Source of the DNA: Alisma plantago-aquatica
Taxonomy: Eukaryota > Streptophyta > Magnoliopsida > Alismatales > Alismataceae
DNA: 64,000 nt
Assembly: GCA_963693085.1 (NCBI GenBank)
Contig: OY856411.1
Location: 115,870,767 to 115,934,766 of the forward strand
Direction of reading: 5' to 3'
Positions 58,159 to 64,000 of the stretch are shown piece by piece. The notes under the pieces are model-generated. The model did no database searches. It worked only from the letters and a program-made list of their open reading frames with translations, and was not told where the DNA came from. The position numbers and the translations under genes were made by a program. The stretch's first letter is position 1. Each line of letters starts with the position of its first letter.

Positions 58159-59345
58159 TGTTGGTATGTATGCCCATAGAGCAAGTCATATGATGATTGT
58201 AATGGGATACTTTGTAATTGATTTGAATAATAATAAAGGCAATTTCCAATCTATATGTTTAAACTGTTTCTGAGATGATAGTGTAACATGATAGATGTCT
58301 AACGATTGTTTTACTCAATGACGTATGCTTTTAGGTTAAGGACCTAAACGATGAGATCATACAGATGTTAAGAGTATACATTCTTGTATAGTCCCTAGTC
58401 GGTTGTTATTGTGGAAATAACCATAGACATCAATAACACTAAAGACTAGATTGTGTGTTGGTTGATGACAGAATCTCATTAGTCATGATATGGTGATATC
58501 AAACCAAGCACATAGGTACTTGTTAGAGAACAAGGTACCGGACAGACCCACCGTGAGAGTGACACATGGAACCATGACATGGTAGTCACAGTCATCTCTC
58601 ACAGTGATGGTGGTGAGTGTGATTCTTAGACCTGAAATCACTACACTCAACACATGTCGTTGGGTACACTTTGACATCATCAAATGCAATCCTGAAACAT
58701 GGGTTGTTATAAAGGTGATGATTGGGTGGCTTTGACACATGGGGCTTTTGAGGGGTGAGTGATAGATATGGGACATGTCCCTCCTAAGGGAGTTTGATAT
58801 CCTTGGCCACTTGATGAGTAGGATTGAGAAAGGCATGCGCATGCACGTGTGAATCAATATGTGATATTGATGTCATACACATCTCACTCGGTATACTCTG
58901 AGATCAAGAAAATGAATGAACATTGACAGGATGACTGTTCCATGCCTCGAGTTCATTCTGGATATCAATGACAAAGGAATTATACATTCAGTGTAACACC
59001 ATTCATGGATTTTAGGATGAAAGTTGTTCTCCAACTTTGTACTTTCACTTGGGTACCAATGATGTGTGACTAGGCACCGCTCATTGATTGTGAAGTCATA
59101 AGTGTTATAAACTTTCACTGCCAACGTGAAATGGACCTGCAGGTCACACACATAGGATTCAACCTGGAAGAGGAGTTTTGTCCACAAGCAATGTTTAGAT
59201 TGATTACTAAAGGAGTTTAGTAGTTCAATTAAATACTCAATTAATTGATAGCTCAATATCATAGTGTTCAAGGTGTTGGACGAGTTGATTGGAGTATCGG
59301 ATTGATTGAAATCACATTTGACTGATTCTGCACAATCTGCACTCC

Positions 59346-59735
59346 CAACCGATCGGTTCATGTGATGAACCGGACGGCTGAGGTTGCTGAACCGGACGGT
59401 TCAATTTTTGAACCGATCGGCTCAAGCACAAAGTGAAATGACCAGTTCAAGTGTTGAACCGAGCGCTTCAACTGGTGCAATCGAGCAACTTGGGAAAGTA
59501 GGATTGGTGAGAATTTTCCTTTCGTTTCAGTTGCCCAATTCGATTGGGAATAACATTGGTATTTGATACCAATTGGGAAAGAAACAAGGAAAGTCAATCG
59601 GGAACCAACCTGGAACCCCAACCGACCGGTTCATGAGTGAACCGATCGGTTCAAGGGTCCCAAACGATCGGTTCAGTGGTGAACCGATCGGTTCAGGTCC
59701 CCAACCGACCGGTTCACTTATGAACCGATCGGTTC
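59346..59735. repeat. Dyad array tgaaccgatcggttca in Copia D LTR
   Basis: About nine copies of the 16-bp palindrome or one-base variants (accgaccggttca, aacgatcggttca), ending about 100 bases upstream of the TATA box. More copies occur in the leader at 60835-61000. Confidence 0.9.
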
Positions 59736-59835
59736 AGGTTGTGAGATGGTTTCTTTTTGTAGAAAATCCCGGACCCTTCTACTCCTGCTTTAGTCCCGTA
59801 TTGCCGGGCACAGAGAACCCTGTCCCATGACCCGC

Positions 59836-59847
59836 CTATATATATAG
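59836..59847 (+). promoter_or_regulatory. TATA box of Copia D LTR
   Basis: ctatatatatag followed by gggtattgggggc. The corresponding place in the related fragment (34745-34760, minus) also has a TATA-like box, which supports it as the LTR promoter. Confidence 0.65.
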
Positions 59848-60401
59848 GGGTATTGGGGGCTTCTCAAGGTACAACTCAGTGCAAGTTGATTGCTCTGCAA
59901 AGTTGTCGTTCTCTCTGATTTTGGTAACTAAGAGAGAGCCCGAGCAAGTGCTTCCTGCAAAGGGAGGTGCAGCAAGGGAAGGACAACTGCAGTTGTAGTC
60001 GACCGCAGGAGAGTGTGTTGGTGACTAGTACGTCAACAGGAGGGTGCGACTCCTTCCACTTCCTTGTGGGACAAGGAGAGTGGAGTTTTGGGTGGTTCGT
60101 GTGGACTACTTCAGAGGCGGGAGGTCACTGCTGCTTAGGAGGACAACTGTCATCTGACAGTCCGGTAGGAGGAGGAGTCGTCAGTCCCGGTGCGACCAGG
60201 AGCTGCACAGACACCGTCCAAGACCAGAGGTGAAGACCGCGCAAGGCGCGTGGCATTGTCTCCGAGCAAGCATCGGGACAAGGTATGATTCACAAACCTT
60301 ATTTCCTATCATGTAGATGTCGACGCGATTCCTTTTGTTCCGGGTTTGGGGAGAAATTTTTTTGTTTCCGCTGCTTCTCTGCCTCCTCTACAACCCAACA
60401 G

Positions 60402-60414
60402 TGGTATCAGAGCC
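60402..60414 (+). promoter_or_regulatory. Primer-binding site of Copia D (initiator Met tRNA)
   Basis: TGGTATCAGAGCC one base after the LTR end, complementary to initiator-Met tRNA. Confidence 0.92.
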
Positions 60415-61765
60415 ACGTCGACCTCTCTATATTTTAGGATTATCAATGTGATCGATTTTGGTTTGTCGCCTTTATTTATTGCATGCAATGCGAATAATAT
60501 TGGCTTTATACATGTCCAATCCACAAATCCCTAATATACATATATGATATGTAATATTAATGCACTCGATACGCGTCGCCCTTAAACAAGTTTTTGGGGT
60601 GGATGTGTAGCATGATTATGGCCTATAAACCCCTATATCTGTGTATGGTTGTTTGTGTGGTTGCTTACATCTCGGTCTACGCACCGATTCCCTTTCTCAT
60701 ATTCCTGATGTAACTCGAAATAATTCGAGAATTCTTTTCCTACCTTTGCTCCCCCCAAATGTAACTTGGGGTTTCACAATTAAATTGTAAAATAGGATAT
60801 ATTTTATTTCCTATTATGTCAAAGAACGGCGGACAACCTGAAGACGATCGGTTCAAGGAGTGAACCGATCGGTTGGTGATCCAGACGGCCAGTTCGAGGA
60901 ACGAGTTGAGCAGGTGGCGACATGAGGAGATGCACGATGATTGGTGAACCGATCGGCTGGAGGCGCCAGTCGATCGGCTGGTGGCACCCGGACAACCTAC
61001 CTGATGGCAAGCTGATCAGTCATGGAGATGAGCTGATCAAACCTAGAAAGGCAGGCACAGATTTCAGCTTGTACAGGTTGCATGTGATGTAGACCTAGAT
61101 GACCGTGATTCCTCTTGGCTCGAGGAATCACAAATAGGATGGCTATAATCATTGCTTTTTATCGTTTATGCATGTTTTCTGTGGGATATAGCATGTATAT
61201 GATACGTACTATATATTGTGGTGATTGGATATGTATATGTATATAAAAACCAAATACCTCATTAAATATTAAGTTTTAGATGCCTTCCAAATGCGACACA
61301 CGTGAAAAGCTTGATCGAACAAGTGTGGGCACACCCAAGCGTGGTGCACCGTCTATCTCTTGGAAGCGTGAAGGATGAATGTGTGGGTCTGCCCTAGCAG
61401 GGTGCATGTTCATCGTGTTGGCTGTGGGTCGGACTTAACAAGGTGATCTAGATGGGATCTAGTACCTTGAGGCATGGAGATGATCATTGCAAGGAGTTGC
61501 ATATGACATCTTTCAAGAGTTGCATATGATGCAATTGGCAAGAGTTCCCTACCTGAGAGATCTGAGTTGTGGGTGATAGCCCTAGCTGGTCCATAGCTTA
61601 GAGGATTTCAGGATCTTGACCCACTAGAAGATTGTACGTTGCAATCTTCTGAATTGATGGTGAGGGCTATCAATTTGAGTCAAAATAGTGGGAGCGGTAA
61701 TTAATTAAAGGCCTAATTAACTATTGTCAAATTTTATTCAAATCAAATCAAAAAGGTTTTGACAA
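60415..61765 (+). other. Leader of Copia D
   Basis: Non-coding for the most part. A possible gag start ATG at 60819 (MSKNGGQPEDDRF) runs into a stop inside gatcggttca dyads (60835-61000). The rest (61080-61760) contains no domain. Confidence 0.6.
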
Positions 61766-62500
61766 ATGCAAATTTTCTCTTGTAGAATGGAAAAACAATC
61801 ATCTTTTAAAATGGGCAAATTAATTGAGAATAAATTCCATAACTGGTTGAGGACTGTGGGAAGTGTTCTGCACAATCCAGATATACCAGGAGCCTTAGAA
61901 TCCACTCTATGTACGCTTAATGCGTTGGTGAAGAAGAAGGTAAGTAAGGGAGAGAAGTGTTCTCTCGCCAAACCAATTTCTTCTACATGGAGAGGATGGA
62001 AGGAACAATGGCAGAAAAAGTCAGAGATAGAGATCTCTACATCTGGTGTATACATGATAGAGATTAACTTTACTACTTCTTCATCATGGGTACTTGATAC
62101 CGGATGCGGATCTCACATTTGTTCAAATGTGAAGGATCTTAAGAGAAGTAGGCCTTTGGGGAAAGGCGAGGTTGAACTACGTGTTGCAAATGGGGCAAGA
62201 GTTGCCGCCAGTGCCGTAGGAACCTATGAGTTAACTCTACCTAGTGGGCTAATAATAGAGTTGAAGAACTGCTATTGTGTACCTGCCATAAATAGGAATA
62301 TCATTTCTGTCTCTTGTTTGGACAAAGATGGATTTGAATTTCTTATTAAGAATGGAAAATGTTCCATTTCTAAAGATGGGATCTTTTATGGCAGTGCCCC
62401 TATGTCTTATGGTCTATACTTGACGGACTTAGAGACAAATGTATACAACGTAAACACCAAAAAGCAAAAACTCAACAACTCAAACGAAACATATCTCTAG
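61766..62500 (+). pseudogene. Copia D shortened gag fused to protease and GAG-pre-integrase
   Basis: The 244-codon frame has a gag-like N-terminus (LIENKFHNWLRTVGSVL), passes directly to a Lys-rich stretch (LNALVKKKVSKGEKCSL), then SSWVLDTGCGSHIC, the retropepsin active site (DTG). After YGLYLTDLE it ends at TAG 62498-62500, which replaces the Trp before HCRLGHINEKRISRLHKDG. The capsid bulk and the CCHC knuckle are missing, yet the frame is kept across the gap, so gag seems to have lost an internal piece in phase. A downstream ATG could serve as start; this one is chosen because it gives the longest frame. Confidence 0.78.
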
Positions 62501-63331
62501 CATTGTCGTCTAGGGCACATAAATGAGAAGCGCATTTCTAGACTCCATAAAGATGGTTATCTAGACTCTTTTGATTATGAATTAATAGAGACATGTGAAT
62601 CTTGTTTGTTGGGCAAGATGACCAAGACTCCCTTTTCAGGTAAAGGTGAGAGAGCTAGTGATCTATTAGGACTCATACATACTGATGTATGTGGGCCTTT
62701 TAGAACTAATGCCAGAAATGGGTATCAGTACTTCATTACCTTCACTGATGATTTCAGTAGGTATGGCTATGTGTACCTGATGAAACATAAGTCAGAAACC
62801 CTTGAAAGGTTCAAGGATTTCATGAATGAAGTACAGAACCAGCTTGGTAAGAGTATTAAGGCACTTCGTTCCGATCGAGGTGGAGAATACTTGAGCCAGG
62901 AGTTTGAGGACCTTCTGTGAGCCCGTGGTATTGTATCACAATGGACTCTGCCTGGAACACCACAACATAATGGTGTGTCTGAAAGAAGGAATCGCACATT
63001 GTTAGATATGGTGCGATCAATGATGAGTTTTGCGGACCTTCCGATTTCCTTTTGGGGTCATGCTCTTGAAACCGCCGCGTTTACACTTAACCGTGTGTCA
63101 TCTAAATCGGTTCAAAAGACACCATATGAGATATGGTATGGGAAGCGTCCCGTTTTGTCTTTTATGAAGATTTGGGGTTGTGAGGCTTACGTTAGGAAAA
63201 TGTTTCCTGCTAAGCTTGGACCCAAATCCGATAAGTGTTATTTTGTTGGATACCCCAAGGAAACGAGGGGATATTACTATACCACCCTACTGACAACAAA
63301 GTGTTTGTTGCCAGGGATGCTGTATTCCTAG
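62501..63331 (+). pseudogene. Copia D integrase
   Basis: Same frame as the protease: HHCC (HCRLGH ... CESCLLGK), then the DDE core with HTDVCGPF, SDRGGEYLSQEF and NGVSERRNR. TGA at 62918-62920 lies after EFEDLL. The C-terminal part holds TPYEIWYGKRPVLSFMKIWG. A frameshift near 63250-63300 passes to the next frame (YHPTDNKVFVARDAVF), which is the end of the usual integrase-RT linker. All three DDE positions are present. Confidence 0.9.
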
Positions 63332-64000
63332 AGAGGGAATTTATTTCCAAAGGAAACAGTGGGAGGAAAGTAGATCTTGAAGAGGTTCAAGCCCAACAAG
63401 AAAACATTGAACCGGTGGATGTACAAGAGGAAAATGGAGATTCACAAGGTGTTTTGGAATCTCAGTCTCCTCAAGTAACACAAGGACTTCGTAGATCTAG
63501 TAGGACTCGCCTTGAACCTGAGAGGTTTGGATACCTTGTGACTTAGGAAGGTGGAGAGTTGATCATATATGATGATCCAACTACCTACGTGGAGTCTATG
63601 GAGGGACCAGATTCTGAGAAATGGCTTGAAGCTATGAGATATGAGATGGAATCCATGTACTCCAACAAAGTATGGACTTTAGTGGAACCACCCGAAGGGG
63701 TAAAACCCATAGGGTGCAAGTGGGTCTTCAAGAAAAAGACCGACATGGATGGCAATGTGCAAACTTATAAAGGCAGATTGGTTGCAAAGGGTTTTCGACA
63801 AATTCAAGGTGTTGACTATGACGAAACCTTTTCTCCAGTTGCCATGATTAAGTCCATCAGGATCATGCTTGCTATTGTAGCTTACTATGACTATGAGATT
63901 TGGCAGATGGATGTTAAAACTGCATTCCTTAATGGGAATATACATGAGGATGTGTACATGACACAGCCTGAAGGTTTTGTAGATCCAAAGAATGCCAATA
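63301..64000 (+). pseudogene. Copia D reverse transcriptase, 5' part (continues outside)
   Basis: After the frameshift: linker LRRSSRTRLEPERFGYLVT, TAG at 63544-63546, then DSEKWLEAMRYEMESMYSNK, VWTLVEPPEGVKPIGCKWVF, YKGRLVAKGFRQIQGVDYDE, TFSPVAMIKSIRIMLAIVAY and WQMDVKTAFLNGNIHEDVYM. Asp of QMDVK (first catalytic motif) is intact. The window ends before YVDD. Open from 63547 to the end. Confidence 0.92.

Larger units (their letters stand above)
58159..60400 (+). mobile_element. 5' LTR of Copia D (2242 bp)
   Basis: TGTTGGTATG ... ACCCAACA, followed one base later by the PBS. U3 carries gaaccgatcggttca dyads (59346-59735); TATA box at 59836-59847. Related to the fragment at 34195-35792. Frames read in both directions inside it show no known domain. 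Confidence 0.9.
58159..64000 (+). mobile_element. Copia D: partial Copia element running off the window
   Basis: 5' LTR, PBS, leader, shortened gag, PR, IN and RT in order on the plus strand. Only a handful of breaks, so it is the youngest coding element here. It inserted into the F LTR. The 3' half and 3' LTR lie beyond 64000. Confidence 0.92.

Overview
This window is plant nuclear DNA made almost entirely of nested, decayed LTR retrotransposons. The evidence is Copia and Gypsy gag and pol fragments, primer-binding sites (PBS) complementary to plant initiator-Met or Asp tRNA, polypurine tracts (PPTs), and LTRs of 1.4 to 4.9 kb. It suggests an angiosperm with a large, repeat-rich genome; I cannot name the species. 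I see no intact host gene, no rRNA or tRNA gene and no CRISPR array.

Layout. 1-8213: 3' part of an LTR element (called U here) with a decayed extra ORF of about 1,600 codons. That ORF ends in two tandem Ulp1/C48-type peptidase-like domains, followed by a 3' UTR, a PPT and a 1.87-kb LTR. 8214-8897: minus-strand fragment of a large LTR related to G. 8898-25784: a Sirevirus-like Copia element on the minus strand (Copia A) with gag, PR, IN, RT, RNase H and an env-position ORF. It is interrupted by a foreign LTR-like insert (H, about 14956-16725), and its 5' LTR by a gag-only Copia (B, 20386-25070, TSD GGAAT). 25785-34099: end of a plus-strand Sirevirus (Copia C). Its 3' LTR is split by a 6.6-kb U-derived block (26046-32634) holding a second diverged Ulp1 ORF copy and a 4-kb palindrome of two U LTRs joined tail to tail.

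34100-35792: minus-strand LTR fragment related to Copia D. 35793-51261: a LARD-like element (E) with 4.9-kb LTRs and a 1.96-kb non-coding core; its 3' LTR is split by a 4.8-kb solo LTR (G, TSD TATAG). 51262-58158: a minus-strand Athila-like Gypsy element (F) keeping gag but not pol. 58159-64000: a comparatively young plus-strand Copia (D), running off the window with pol still recognisable into RT.

Three results stand out. First, the U element carries a giant extra ORF with paired Ulp1-like domains, present in two diverged copies. Second, the LTR palindrome ends exactly at a U3 terminus, as expected if plus-strand strong-stop DNA had snapped back. Third, several unrelated LTR families here carry short CpG-containing dyad or tandem arrays just upstream of their TATA boxes.
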